DNA of 64,000 bases from Colius striatus. Taxonomy: Eukaryota; Chordata; Aves; Coliiformes; Coliidae. This document shows, piece by piece, positions 1-19,295 of this stretch. Where the stretch lies: positions 15,149,597 to 15,213,596 of the forward strand of contig NC_084775.1 of the NCBI RefSeq assembly GCF_028858725.1, read 5' to 3'. Both the position numbers and the translations under genes were made by a program. Below the pieces are notes generated by a model, which did not search any database, was not told where the DNA came from, and saw only the letters and a list, made by a program, of their open reading frames with translations. How positions within the stretch are numbered: the first letter of the stretch is position 1; each line of letters begins with the position of its first letter.

Positions 1-571
1 TAGCTGGCAATTAAAGTTGGGTAAACTGTCAGGCAGAGGAGAGAAGCATCTGCATGTGGGGAGAGCTGTGGCCTCCCTGGCAGGGGATGGTGGGGAATAA
101 AGCATCACACCAGTTAAATACCAGTGGCTGCTCCATTGCTGGCTCCACTGGTCCATTGGCAGGGGCAGATCTGGAGCCTGGGAGTGTAAATAACCAGAGA
201 GCCCCTCAGTTAACCTGGCAGTAAATCACCTGGCAGCTGCCAAGGGAGCCTTGTTTCTCTGAGCTTGGGAATACTTGTGAGGCTCTCAGTAACCTCAGTG
301 CAGGTGGCAAGCTCACAGATGAGTGCCATGGCTCTGCTGGCAGCACCAGTGCCTGATGCATTGCTGCCCACATTGGCTGTGCCAAGGGGAAACTGGGGCT
401 TGGGGTTGGGTTTGGGGTGTCTGCAGTGAGCTGCTTGTGCAACTGGCTGGAGGGAATGCTGCAGCTGGCTGGAGGGATGCTGCAAAGCAGCCTGTGCTAC
501 AGGGCAGGGTGGTGGGGATGAGTGTGGGGGGCAGAGGAAGGCTCTGCCCTCCCTTTTGCCCATCCCCACAG
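1..571 (+). other. WSCD2 intron, 3' part
   Basis: This is non-coding sequence running into the AG acceptor at 570-571. No repeat or motif was recognised. The small open frames here lack splice or homology support. Confidence 0.7.
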
Positions 572-7921
<7,350 letters not shown>

Positions 7922-9526
7922 TGATGATGAGGGTAGAGGGGAAGCCATCCCAGCTTGGTGAGGAAGGGCTGGGGCTTCCCATCCTCTTCTTACTTCCACC
8001 CAGTGGGTGGTTTTTGGTTTAGCTGCCCCCTGTCTGCTGCTCGTAGCCGCCCCTCACCCCCTGCATGAGCTCCCCAGCCCTGGCCCCGGGGCTGTGTGCT
8101 GAGTGCTGCCCTCACTGCAGGCTTCTTGCTGCAGCTCCCCTGTCCCAGCTGCCACAGCCCTCCTGGGCAATGCCAGGGCTGCTCTGTGCCCGCCCCTGGG
8201 GGCTGGCTGCTGCCTCACACGCTCCCTGTGCTGCTGGAGCTGAGCTCCCCTGGGCTGGGGACCCTCAGACTCCCTGGGCAGCCCTGGGAGGCTGTTGCCC
8301 AGCCCTAGATGAAGCCCCTTGGTCTTGCCAAGGGTGGTTGGCACAATGGGGGTGATGCTCCCAGGGATCCCAGTGGGAGGGTGTGGAGATGGAGAGGGTG
8401 GTGCCAGGGAGGGCAATGTGTGGTGGCTGTGTGTGCCCCAGCCCCTGCCCCTGTGGGGATCCCCCCCCAGCCTGGGGACATGGGGGGTCTCTGGGAGAAG
8501 GCTGCCAGCCCCTGCCACAGCACTGGGCAATGTTGCTGCTCCATCCATGTGGTCCCAGCCCTGGGGAGCCCATGACTCCTACCTGGGGACTCTCAAGGGG
8601 GGTTCATCCCCCCTCAGGAGGGTGATGCTCGAAAGGCCCCAGGCACAGGAGCTTACTGGCCCCACAACCATGTCCATACCTCACTTTGAAAAGCTCACAA
8701 GCCAGAAGAGCCCCTGCCAGGAGCAGCTTTAAAGCCAGGAGCAGGGGCTGTGCTGCAGCCCACCTGCATCAATGTCCCCCCCATAGCAGCAAGGAGCAAA
8801 CCCCAGGGCTGAGCTTTCTGCCATCCCTCCTGCTGAATCCTGCCCACATCCCCATGGGACCCCCACCCCTTGTGAAACCAAAGGATCTGTGTGCATGGGG
8901 AAGATGCTGTTTGCCAGGATGGCTTTGTGCAGAGCTGCATGCAGTCCCCAGCCATTCCCTCCCTGCCACACCACCCTCCCAGCCTGATCCTCTGCTGGCT
9001 TTGCCCCAGATAAGCTCCCTCCCTCCCTTTTCCTCCCCTTCCCTCCTCTCCTCTCCCCTCCTTCCCACCTTTGGATGTAGGTGCAAAAGCCATACACTGT
9101 ACTCAGCCTTTTCTAGAGTTTAGGTATTTAACAACTGGCTTTTAACTCTTGATCTTGATAGAAATAGAGGCACAGGTGGAAACCTAGAGACAGCTTCCAA
9201 CCTGTGCTCAAAGAGAGAGAGAAGAAAACTCCAAGGAGACAGAAAAAGAAGAGAGAGAATTTCAGATGCAGTCTATTTTTGTAAGGTGCATGTGGAGGGG
9301 CCATGGGCTGGGGGCTCCTGGCCCCTTGCTTTGGAGGGAGGTGGGTAAATGTGTTTCTAAGGGAGCTGCTGCCCTGTTTTTAACTCTTCCCTTGACAAAT
9401 GGCTGGAGGTTTTGCAGGAGAGGGGGGAGTGAGCCCCATCCTGGCAGAGGGAATGGAGCTGAGCCCACTGCCTGGGCTGACTCTGCCTTGGTCAGAACAA
9501 ATCCTCAGGTCAATCCAGCTATTAAA
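7922..9526 (+). other. WSCD2 3' UTR (inferred extent)
   Basis: Sequence after the WSCD2 stop shows no other gene. It includes a pyrimidine tract at about 9015-9068. A possible polyadenylation signal ATTAAA lies at 9521-9526. No AATAAA was found closer to the stop, so the 3' end is a guess. Confidence 0.4.
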
Positions 9527-9661
9527 GGAGAGGTTTTGTTGCTCTTCTGCTTTGCAGTGTGTTTGTGGAGCCACTTCAGCACCCTGTCACCCCCTCACCC
9601 ATCCCAGGCAGGGCTGAGCGGCCCCTGGGATGTGGGTAGGTGACTCCTCTCCCCTACCCTC

Positions 9662-9812
9662 AATCACAGAGCCATGATGGGACCCCCAGAGCTGCCCCAG
9701 CCCCTGCTCCAGCAGGCTCCCCACACTCAGGGGGCACAGGAAGGTGTCCAGGTGGGTTTGGAGCCTCCACCCCCTCCCTGGGCAGCCTGGGCCAGGGCTC
9801 CCTCCTCCTTCA
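9662..9812 (-). mobile_element. CR1 LINE 3' fragment (short)
   Basis: The antisense CR1 3' end begins near TCACAGAGCCATGATGGGA, followed by GGGGGCACAGGAAGGTGTCC and CTCCCTGGGCAGCCTGGG. It is truncated on its 5' side. Confidence 0.8.
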
Positions 9813-12003
9813 TCACATTAATGTTACTCCTGCAGCTAAACCTCTGCTGACACAACCCAAGCAGCTGCTTCATGTTGGGTTTATCACCTTTACAGTCCTC
9901 CTTTGGGCCTGTGGTGGGAGGGGAGAGGCTGACTGGGAGCTTTATTCCCTCTGCCTCCTGCCCTTGGCTCTGGAGCAAGAGCAGCCTCAGAGCAATGTCT
10001 TGCTTTCCTCTTGCCATCACTCTTTTACCTGCAGCTGGTGCAATCCTTTTGTTTCTTTATAGGGGCTTGTAGGGCTCAAGATGCATGTCAGGTGTGATGA
10101 GTTCTGCCAGGCACCTCCTGAGGAAGGGACAGCCCTCCCCTCCCTTCCCCTCCCTCCTCTCCCCACCTTGGAAGTAATTAAACCCCCAAAGCCAAGGAGT
10201 TTCCAAGATAAAGCAGCTAAGGGCTGACATTGCCTGCACCCAGCATGCCCAGGCTCCTCTAAGGTAAAAGGGGAGGGGTGGGGAGGGGGGACAGGGGCTG
10301 CCCACGTCCTGGGACCCCCAGCACAGCCTGGGGGGGACACACAACCTCCACCAAACCCCTCTGGAGCTGAGAGTGAGGGGACAAAGGGAATCCCTGAGCA
10401 CCAGCAGTGCCAGATAACCTCTTTTTCTCCCCCTACTTCTGCAAGATCACTGAAGCTTGATGCCTTTAGGTCACTGCCATGGCTTTTTCCCCCCTCTTGT
10501 TTAATTTGCAGTGCAATGGGGCCCTTGGCAGGGGTGTCCCTGCCAGCCTGGGCTGCACACACACAGCCTTGCCCCAGCCCCAGCTCACACAGCAGCAGCA
10601 GTCCCTGTCCCACTGCAGGCAAGAGGAAGGTTTGTGGCTTCTTTAATCCCATTGTTATTTCTCTATTCACTGCCAGCCTGTGTTTTCACCACCAGGCCTG
10701 GTGTGTGTGTGATGCTACAGGTTGAGTTCCCCTTGGAAAGAGAAGCCACATACCCTCTCTGCCTTGAGGGGTTGAGTGCAAAGCTCTTGACATAATAGCC
10801 ACCCTGCTCTGCTGCCTCCAACATGCCCTTTGACCTGGCTCCTTGAGAGCCCTGAGCTGTGTGGGCAGGGTGAGCAACACTCAGCATCTCCCTCAGGATG
10901 CCTAAAAGCTGGGAATGTTTCCACTTGCCTCAGTGGAACGAGCCCTGAGCATCCCTGGGTGGGAGCAGGGGCTGGGGGGGTGACCTTGATCACCCCTTTT
11001 GTGTGCTTCCAGCACATAAACCCATCTGCTTTCTGTGGTTTCATACCCCTGGCAGCATTTTCCTGCCTCCCTGGTCCTGCAGAGGCTGCAGCATCCTCCC
11101 TGGGATGGGTTCCTCAGTGGTTGCTGTAGCAACGGCGGCTGCACCAAAACTCCCTCATCCCCCAGCTCTGGGGGCTTTGTGCTCAGGATGGGCCCTGGGA
11201 TGGAGCAGATGCTGCTGCTGGAGCAGATGATGCCAGAGAGGCTTGTGCTGGGGCTCCCTTCCCCAGCCAAGGCAGCAGATGCCTGTTTGGGGTGAATCTG
11301 GGTGTGTCTGGGCAATGACCTCAGCCATGGCAAGGGTGGTGTGGGGTTTGCTCAGAGCAGGTCAGAGGGAAGGAGCTCCCTCTGCTCCCAGATGGAACCA
11401 CACACAAAGCTCCTGCTGCTGTTTAAATGGGAGGGGAACTAACCCAGCTCTGCAGCCCAACTCAGAAGCTGCAGCAGCTCTTTCCCAAAGGCTCTACAAT
11501 GAGGAGAGAGGTGAGTTACAGATCTGAGCAGCACTGACCCCTGACTCTGGTTATTTAGTGCCTTTTCCATCTCCTGTCACATTCCCAGTTGCCAGTGTGC
11601 CTGAATGCAGTGGGGATGACTTAAGCAGGACTCCAGCCCACCTGGCACTGAGGAAAGGGAAAGGGGAAGGTGTTCACTCTGCTGGTGGTGTCATTCCAAT
11701 TCCTTCCAATGCATAAAGGGTGGATCAGGGAAGGAAGGGGCAGCTTTCAGGGCCAGGACAGCTAATTGAGAAAGTCATTAAGGACACAAATGTGTTCCAC
11801 AGAAAGGGTTTGGGTATATTCTGGAGTTATTTCCATGTGGAATGAGACCCAGTCCCAAGTTCTGGAGCCCTGCAAGCAGAGGGTGATGGCAGGGAGGCAG
11901 CAGTGGGGGGGTTGGCACATCACAAGGATCCTGCCACTGGCTCCTGGCACATGGCAGCACGGTGCTGAGACCCACAGCAGGTGGGACCCAGGTGAGACAG
12001 GCA

Positions 12004-12321
12004 CTGGAGCTGGGAAAAGGGGCTGGAGAATGTGTCTTATGAGGAACAGCTGAGGGAATGGGGGTGTTGAGGCTGGAGAAGAGGCTGAGGGGAGCCAGGA
12101 GCACTCTGTGACACTCCCTGACAGGAGGCTGCAGGGAGCTGGGGGTCAGGCTCTACCCCCAAGTAATGAGCAACAGGAAAAGGAGAAACATCTCCAAGTT
12201 GCCCCAGGGGAGGTTGAGGTTGGAGCTGAGGCAGAACTGTTTCCCTGAGAGGGGTGTCAGCCCCTGTGCCAGGCTGCCCAGGGAGCTGGGGGAGTGCCCA
12301 GCCCTGGAGGGATCCCAAAGC
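12004..12321 (+). mobile_element. CR1 LINE 3' fragment
   Basis: Sense-strand copy with GAGAAGAGGCTGAGGGG, GACAGGAGGCTGCAGGGAG, GTTGCCCCAGGGGAGG and GAGAGGGGTGTCAGCCCC, stopping at GGATCCCAAAGCTT. It is in the same subfamily as 3970-4475. Confidence 0.87.
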
Positions 12322-13799
12322 TTCTGAGCCTGGGCTCACCATTGCCTGCCCTGGGATGGGTTTGTGGGCAGTGTGGGATGGGGCAGAGCCACAGGCTGTG
12401 TCCCTGGAGGACTCAGTGGCACCCCATCAGCCCTTGGCCCAGTGCTGGGGTGAGTTTGCCCCTCACCAGCTGCAGGGGCTGGGTGTTACAAGCCAAGTCA
12501 TTATTCCTGCAAACAGCTGTTTGAAGTGATGGCTTGGTACATAACCCTGGGTGAAACCATCATTCCAGTGACAGCTTGGGAAGCCCAGGCTTTGAGTTTG
12601 CCTTTGTAGCTGTTTGTTTGCCTGATGAATCATGGTTCCCATACAAATCCTGCCAGGTAGCTGTTGAAGCTCATTGTGTGGAGCAGGCAGGATCTCAGGG
12701 CTTTCCAGGGAGCTCTTGCTTCCCAGTGTGTCCTCCTGATCCCCAGTGGGCCTGCAGGAGAGCAGCTGGGAGCAGGCAGGATGCAGGGCTGGGGCCAGTG
12801 ATGGGGATGCTCCCAGCCTCATGCTTTCTCTGGGGTTCCCCTTTAATTTGTCTCTGCAGAAGCCAAATGGCTCTTTAGGAGAAATAAAAAAAGCACCTGT
12901 AGAAAGAAACTGCAAGAAAGCAGCTGAAAGAGCTTCATTTGCCATGTGCAGAGCTGAGCCCCCACCTGCTTCACTGCTCTGCCACCAGCTCTCCCCCTGC
13001 ACTCCTGGCAGCTCTTCCCTGTCAAGATCTGGCCACCACTCCCTCAGACTGACTGCAGAGAGGGAATTACTAAGGGCAGGACTGGGAGGGAGCTGAGCTT
13101 GGGAGCTGGCTGCATCCCACTGGGCTGAGGTTGGTTCCCTCCTCACCTCCTGCATCCCATGAGCCCCCCACAGACCCACCCTGTCATTGGGGCTGCTTTA
13201 GGGGGACAAGGCAGCAAGGAGGGTGGTGGCTCCTGCACCCCAGCAGGCTCCCAGAGCTCTGCACTCCCCCAAAACCTCCATCCAGACACCTTGGGACAAG
13301 CAGCACTTTGCTGCTGGCTCCTCACATCCAGGCAGGGTTTGGGATGAGGGTGGAGAAGTGAAAGGGGGGGAAACATCCCCCAAGTTTTGCCTGCTGGCCC
13401 CTGTAACCTGCCAGGCACCACATGAGCCTCCCCAGGCAACAGTGGTGAGTTCTCCTGTCAGCCATCCAGGCTGAGAGAGAACAGCTGAGAGAGAGCATTA
13501 AAAATGCATAGCTACAAAACAGAAGCAAGGAAGAAACATCCCTCATAAAGGCTCAGCAGCAGCACTGCTCAGTGCTCTTGCACTTCCCATTCAGCTTTTC
13601 CTTTCCCTTTTGGCAGAGTGGCAAAGAAATGCAGCTCAGTATGTCCCCAGTTCCTCTGCTGTTGCCTAAATAGTGCCTGTGCAGCCTTGGCATCTCAGGG
13701 AGCAGCCTTCCAGCTCTCCTGTTCTTTGCAGAGACAGAGATGTAGGTCACCCAGGGCAGGGAACAAAGCTCATGGTGGCTGCAGCTCCCTTTGGTGATG

Positions 13800-13885
13800 G
13801 GAAGAGATGTTAATAACATAATCATACTCCATCTATGATGCCATCATTAATAGTGACTAATATGGCATGCTAATGATAGCTGTGA
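13800..13885. promoter_or_regulatory. AT-rich patch downstream of CMKLR1 (candidate element)
   Basis: A short AT-rich block with repeated TAAT/ATTA cores and GATA (TTAATAACATAATCAT, CATCATTAATAGTG, GCTAATGATAGC) lies in GC-rich surroundings. It may be a conserved non-coding element or part of the long CMKLR1 3' UTR. Evidence is composition only. Confidence 0.2.
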
Positions 13886-14272
13886 GGGGCCAGGAGATGA
13901 AACTGTGGGTCCTTGGAGGCATCTCACTGGCCCCAGTCCATCCCACTCCTGCAGGCACTGACAGACTGGCCACTCAGCTGGGAGACTTGCCCAGCTTGGA
14001 ATTAACACCCTCCCCTTGGTGAATGCCAGCAGGAGGCTGATGATGTGCAAAACCTGTCCTTAGCATCCAGGGCAGGAGCTCAGTGGGAGCTGCAGCTCTG
14101 GGGGGAGTGGGCTGGGCAGCCCTGCTCTGTGCCAGCAGGGATGGGGGCTGGAGCCTCTTCTGGGGCAGCAGCCAGTGAAACTGGTGACTGGGGGTGGACC
14201 TGGGTCTGGCCACCACCACCCCCATGAGATCTGCAAGTCAGGCTGTTGTGGGCTTGTGGCTGTGGGGAAGGT

Positions 14273-14433
14273 CATAGAATCATGGAAGCATTTGGGTTGG
14301 CGAAGCCCCTGAAGCTGCTGCAGTCCCAGCCCTCCCCTCACCCTGCCCAGCCCACCACTGACCCCTGGCCCTCAGCACCTCAGCTTTGGGGTCCCTTCAG
14401 GGCTGGGCACTCCCCCAGCTCCCTGGGCAGCCT
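14273..14433 (-). mobile_element. CR1 LINE 3' fragment (short)
   Basis: Antisense CR1 3' end: CATAGAATCATGGAAGC, GGGTTGGCGAAGCCCCTG, ACTCCCCCAGCTCCCTGGG. Confidence 0.85.
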
Positions 14434-15641
14434 TTGTAGGCACATGTGAACAGACTCTCCCAGGACAGAGGCAATGGCATCACCATGCCACGAGAGAGAT
14501 GAGCATTGCATGGGCTGGGACCTCCAGGGACCCCCCTGCAACATCCCTGGTGCCACTGGGGACTGCCCAGAGGCAGCTCCAGAGCTCAGCTCTGCTCCAG
14601 CCCCCAGCTGCTGGGAGTGAGAGGCTGAGAGTGACACAGAGATGCCAACACATAAATAAGTGTGACACCAGTGTCAGAGTCAGGAAGCCCAGATGGTGAG
14701 AGAGCTCCTGACTTAACTGTGCATGAAATTGGATAGAGATGGTGGCTCAGCCCATCCTTCAGCACAGAGATTTGTGTGCAGGGGCTGCTTCCCACGAGGG
14801 AGGAGGCAAAATCCTCCCCCAGGCCTGACACATCACCCCAGGGAGCAGCCTTCAATGCAGCCAGTGCCCAGGTGCAGGAGGGACAGGACTGCCCCAGGAC
14901 CACACTCCCCATGGAGCTGCTCCCTGCTGCCTGCCAGACACTGTGCAAGGAGCTGCTGGCACTCACAGCCCCCAGCAGCTGCAACAGGCACTGTGGCAAA
15001 TGTGCACACTCCCAGTGAAGCTTCCCCTCTTTTTCCCATGTCAGTGACCTCGTGCAGAGCCCCAGCCCCAGCCTGGCAGGAGGCTCTGGCTCCTTGGGAA
15101 CACAGCTGAGGCTTCCTGGCTCCTTGAGGCTGGGGCATCCAAACCTCTCTTAGGAACACACTCCCCAGGGCCTCTCTGGCTACAAAAATGCTCCCAACAG
15201 GGTTAAGACCACGTTGTGCTAGTACCAAACACTCTTTAGCACTTGAAGGTGAGTAGCTATGTGCATACATAAGGCACAGGGAGAGGGTCACCAGTTCTGC
15301 CCACTCAGCCTGGCAGCAGAGGTGCCTTCCCAGACACATCCTCCCACAACAATGGCCCTGGGAAAGGCAGGGACCTCCTTGCCAGGCCAGGCAACGGCTC
15401 AGCCAGGAACCCCACAACACATAGTGTGGTGCAACCATCTCTGCAATCAGAAGAGGAAGGTTAAGGGCAGTTGGGTCTTCTCCAGTAGCACAGAGTGGTG
15501 GTGGCCACCCAGGCAGCACCACCAGTCAAAGAAGCTGCCACAGGACATTGGAACAAGCTGGTCCCGTGGCAGAAGCATGGCAGAGGTGGGCATGGGCAAC
15601 ACTGGCGTGCCACAGCCCCCTGGCAGGCAGCCAGCTTGAGT

Positions 15642-16727
15642 TTAGAGGACCGTTGTCTCCTTCTCAGTCATGGAAGACATCTTGGAGAAGCTCCTGTGGA
15701 CGATGCTGGAGTGACCTGTCTCCTCACTGAGAGCATTCACCAGCCTGGAGAGGATGGTGACCTTGAACTTCTTGAAGTCCTGTCCCATGAAGACGTAGAG
15801 CACGGGGTTCATGCAGCTGTTGGAGGCCGCCAGGGCCGTGGTGAGGGGGACGCTGACCTCAAACACGGAGCGGGGGATGCCGTCGGGCTCGGTCTCCAGG
15901 AGGTTGAGCAGGTGGTAGGGACTCCAGCACAGGAAGAAGGTGACGATGATGCTGACGATGATCTTGAAGGGCTTCCTGGACTTGGCCAGGCGGTTGCGCC
16001 GCAGGTTGAGGACGATGGCGACGTAGCAGAAGGTGATGACGGTGATGGGAAGGACGTAACCGGCGAGGAACCTGCTGACGTTCACCATCCTGTGCCTCAG
16101 CAGCGCCTCGGCTCGCTGGGACCCGTTCCTGGACAGGGAGAAGTTGCTGAAGCAGATGACGGAGCCGCGGGCCTGGGCCGTGTCTCGGAACACCAGGGCC
16201 GGGCAGCTCATGGCGACGCCCAGGCTCCAGATGAGCAGGCACACGGCGGAGGCCAGGCCGGTGGAGCGGTGGTTCTGAGCCCACACCGGGAACACCACGG
16301 ACACGTAACGGTCCAGGCTGATGGTGGTGAGCAGCAGCACGCTGGTGTACATGTTGAGGATGAGGAGGAAGGAGTTGAGCTTGCACATGACCGTCCCGAA
16401 GACCCAGTGGTAGCGCATGGCCGTGTAGGCGATGTTGATGGGCAGGAAGATGTTGAAGAGGAAGTCGGCCACGGCCAGGTTGAGGAACCAGACGGCGTTG
16501 ACGGACTTCTTCATCTTGAGGGTGATGATGGCGATGACCAGGCCGTTGCCCAGGATGCCCAGCACGCAGGACACGCTGTAGATGACGACGGACAGGATCC
16601 TCGCCGCGTCCTTGGGCTGGTGGGACGGGGCTGTGGCCACGCCGCCCGGCTCCTCGTAGCTGTAGTCCGGGTAGTCACTGTAGTTATCCACAGCATCCAG
16701 GTAACTGGACAGATTGGAAAGTGCCAT
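15642..16727 (-). CDS. CMKLR1: CMKLR1, chemerin receptor (GPCR)
   Basis: A 361-residue class A GPCR on one coding exon. The start ATG (16727-16725) lies three bases after a splice acceptor (TTTCCAG, AG at 16732-16731), so the in-frame Met further upstream is intronic and was not used. Visible features: N-glycosylation sequons at N5 and N15; an acidic, tyrosine-rich N-terminus (YSDYPDYSYEE); seven membrane segments from about residue 43; TM1 GNGLVI; the TM2 core NLAVADFLFN; C115 and C192 for the extracellular disulfide; DRYV at 139-142; CWSP at 267-270; NPVLY at 307-311; and a tail ending SSMTEKETTVL. Sequence and neighbours (WSCD2, FICD) match human CMKLR1, which binds chemerin on macrophages, dendritic and fat cells and couples to Gi. 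The tail EETGHSS...FSKMSSM is characteristic and separates it from GPR1/CMKLR2. 5' UTR exons must lie further right; I cannot place them. Confidence 0.96.
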   Translation of the reverse strand: MALSNLSSYLDAVDNYSDYPDYSYEEPGGVATAPSHQPKDAARILSVVIYSVSCVLGILGNGLVIAIITLKMKKSVNAVWFLNLAVADFLFNIFLPINIAYTAMRYHWVFGTVMCKLNSFLLILNMYTSVLLLTTISLDRYVSVVFPVWAQNHRSTGLASAVCLLIWSLGVAMSCPALVFRDTAQARGSVICFSNFSLSRNGSQRAEALLRHRMVNVSRFLAGYVLPITVITFCYVAIVLNLRRNRLAKSRKPFKIIVSIIVTFFLCWSPYHLLNLLETEPDGIPRSVFEVSVPLTTALAASNSCMNPVLYVFMGQDFKKFKVTILSRLVNALSEETGHSSIVHRSFSKMSSMTEKETTVL

Positions 16728-19295
16728 TATCTGGAAAGAAACATCCCAGCTCAGTCCCGGCCTCTTGGGGCTGCTGGTGCTTCCCTGCACGTTGCTGGCG
16801 ATGTGACGTGGGGAGGGACACTCACCGCCCCCCCTGCACACGGGAGCACGTGGAGACAGGGGCTGGAGCTCACTGGTGCTGTGGGGACCCCGCTGCTCAC
16901 CCCAGGGAGAGATGCTCCCAGGCTCCTCAACCAAAAGACATCAGCACCCTGAGCCACAGGACGTGATTCAGTCCCTGTCTCCACCAGGATGTGGCTCCAG
17001 CCGTTTGCAGGATGAGGCTGTTACCCGCCTACTTCCAGGGGAACCGCTGGGGTGATGCTGATTAACAGCTCACCAACAGCTTCCAGACCCTCAGAGCTGC
17101 AAAACAGGACGGCTCTTCTCTTACCTCCTGAGCACAAGGTAAATTGGGCTGAAAGGCCAGCATGCAGCTCAGCCAGGCCCATGAAACAGCCCCTACCCCC
17201 CTCTCACCTCTCTCGGATGGCTGGATGCCCCTGGCACGGGGCAGAGGCAGCAGCTCAGTGTCCCAGGGCACAAAGGCAGCTCCCTCGGCGCTGGTCTAAG
17301 GCTGGAGCTGAAATATTAAAGGCAAGGTCAAACAAAGGCCATTCAGCCTCGGATATGGGGTTAAAAGGGAGGAAACAGACTCAGCCAGTGCTGTGATTTA
17401 ACCCTGTGCAGCCTCCCCAGCAGCCTGGTGCTGCCCTGAGGCTTGGGGGGCTGTGCTGCCATGGGGAGTCCCCAGCCATGGATGTGGGGAAGGCAGGGAG
17501 CTTGTTTTAGTCCCAGCAGCTTTGGGGGTTACCCAGAAGTCCTGTGCCATACAGTGGCATCAGCCAGCGTCAGCAGGTGCCTGCAGAGACCCCTGCAACC
17601 AGCCCATGCTAACACTGCTAGAGACAGTTAAAGCCATAAACGTGAGGGAGGTGTCTGGGCTCTCATATGGTGATTTCTCTGCTGAAATCTGTGCCCTGGT
17701 GTGGTTTAAAATGTCAATTGTGGTAACTGCCAGCACCCTTTTGCCATAACCAGCAGCTGATCTGCACCAGCCACTTCAAGCCCTGCTTTAAATGGGTTCA
17801 CAACCACTCCCCTGGCAACAGGCACAAGGTGGTAAAGCCAAGAGCCACCAAAGCCAACCAGCAAAGCCTGAGACCTGCTCAAACCCCAGTGCAGAGCATC
17901 ACATCCCTCAACCCCAAGGGAAGGACGTGGCTGTGCCCACCCAGGCTGGACCCTCCTGTTCTCAGGGAGTTTCAGCTCAAAGGTGCCCCTGAGCATCACC
18001 TTCCCCACCAGCCCTGCTTTGAAATCCCTGAGCTCTTTGTGTCTCAACCTATTGTTTCTCTCTGAGCTTTTCCTCCTGTTCCTTCCTGTGATTGCTGCTG
18101 CTCCCATTGCTGCAAAGTCCCTGGCCAGGGGCTCAAATCACAGCCCCACCTCCTTCCCCTCCTCTTGAGCTCCAGGAGAGCAGAAGCAGAGGTTTCAGTG
18201 TAGAGCTTGTGAATTAGTTTGAGGTGGAAGGAAGCTTTGCCCCAGCAAAACATTGCTCAGCAAAAGGATAAACGAAAGCTGATGCTGCAGTGGAAGTACC
18301 AGGATCAGCAGAAGTGGCTCTTACAGCACTGGCTGCTCCTGTTCCTGGGCACTGAGCCATCCTGAGCAGCCTGGGCCTGTGGCTTTCATGTCATCCTGTC
18401 CAAAGGCAAAGGTGCAGGAAGGTGGGGAAGCCCAGAGCCCCTCATCCATCCCATCCCACCTCACCCCCTTCACCAAGAGCCCCAAAGCTTCCTGGGACTC
18501 ATTCTGCCCCTGGCCACAGCCCCCTGAGAGATGCCACTCATCTGCCATTTCCACCCCAGTGAGGGACCCCCACGATGGCCCCTTGTCCCCCCTCAGCAGC
18601 CCCAGGAGTGGGCAGCAGCAGCTCCTGCAGCTTTACAGCCTCTTCCCCTTGTGCCCACTTACAGGTTGGCAGTGTAAACCCTCCTCCTCCTCCTCATGGG
18701 TGCTGCTGCTCAGCCTGACATTGCAAAGCTGGATTTAAGGGATAATTCCTGTGACTACATCAACTGCCCCTGCCCCTTCTCTCTTGGTTGCTTCAACATT
18801 TGCTCTTGAAGTCAGACAGACAAGGCAGGGGATGGAAAAAGAACCCTGAGAGCTCTGCCAGGCTGGGAAGAGCCCTGAGCTTGGTCCCTGCTTGAGATGA
18901 GGGAGGGTGAGCATGATGAGAGAGGAGCAGCACAGCTCTGCTTCCCCCAGGGCTTTGGCTAGAGGATGGGTTTGTTTGCAGGGCTCCTGCAGAGCTGTCA
19001 CAACCCGCAGCTCTGAGCACTGGCAGCCACAGCACAGACCCTCTGCAAAGCTGCCCCAAACTGCCACCTGCCCGGCCCAGCCCTGAGGGGCAGATGCACG
19101 AAACCTCCCCGAAAAACAGCGCACCAAACCACACCCGACACTCAAAGTTTGCAGAAGAAAGGGAAAGAAAAAGCCACAAGATCCTGAGCATCTTCCACTC
19201 CCCGGGCTCAAAACACCCAACGGCAGCCCAAACCGGTTCATCTCCGTCCTCCTACCTCCACAAAAAACGAGCTCAAGCTCTACCCTGAGCAGGCT
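16728..19295. other. Region upstream of CMKLR1 (5' intron or intergenic)
   Basis: No coding exon was seen. Immediately upstream of 16730 is the last CMKLR1 5' intron. AT-richer patches with nuclear-receptor or TCF-like cores (TCAAACAAAGGCC near 17330) occur. No repeat was recognised. Confidence 0.6.

Larger units (their letters stand above)
9527..15641. other. Intergenic, WSCD2 to CMKLR1 (tail to tail)
   Basis: No coding exon was recognised. Three CR1 pieces are listed separately, and an AT-rich patch lies at 13800-13885. Part of the right side is probably the CMKLR1 3' UTR. The nearest minus-strand polyadenylation-like hexamer (ATTAAA) that I noticed is at 12842-12847, so the UTR could be long. 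Confidence 0.6.

Noticed and set aside
15495-16952. A 485-codon open frame on the plus strand opposite CMKLR1
   Set aside because: It is the exact antisense of a highly GC-biased GPCR exon, its composition (Asp/Glu/His/Gly-rich) is that of an antisense shadow, and it has no domain.
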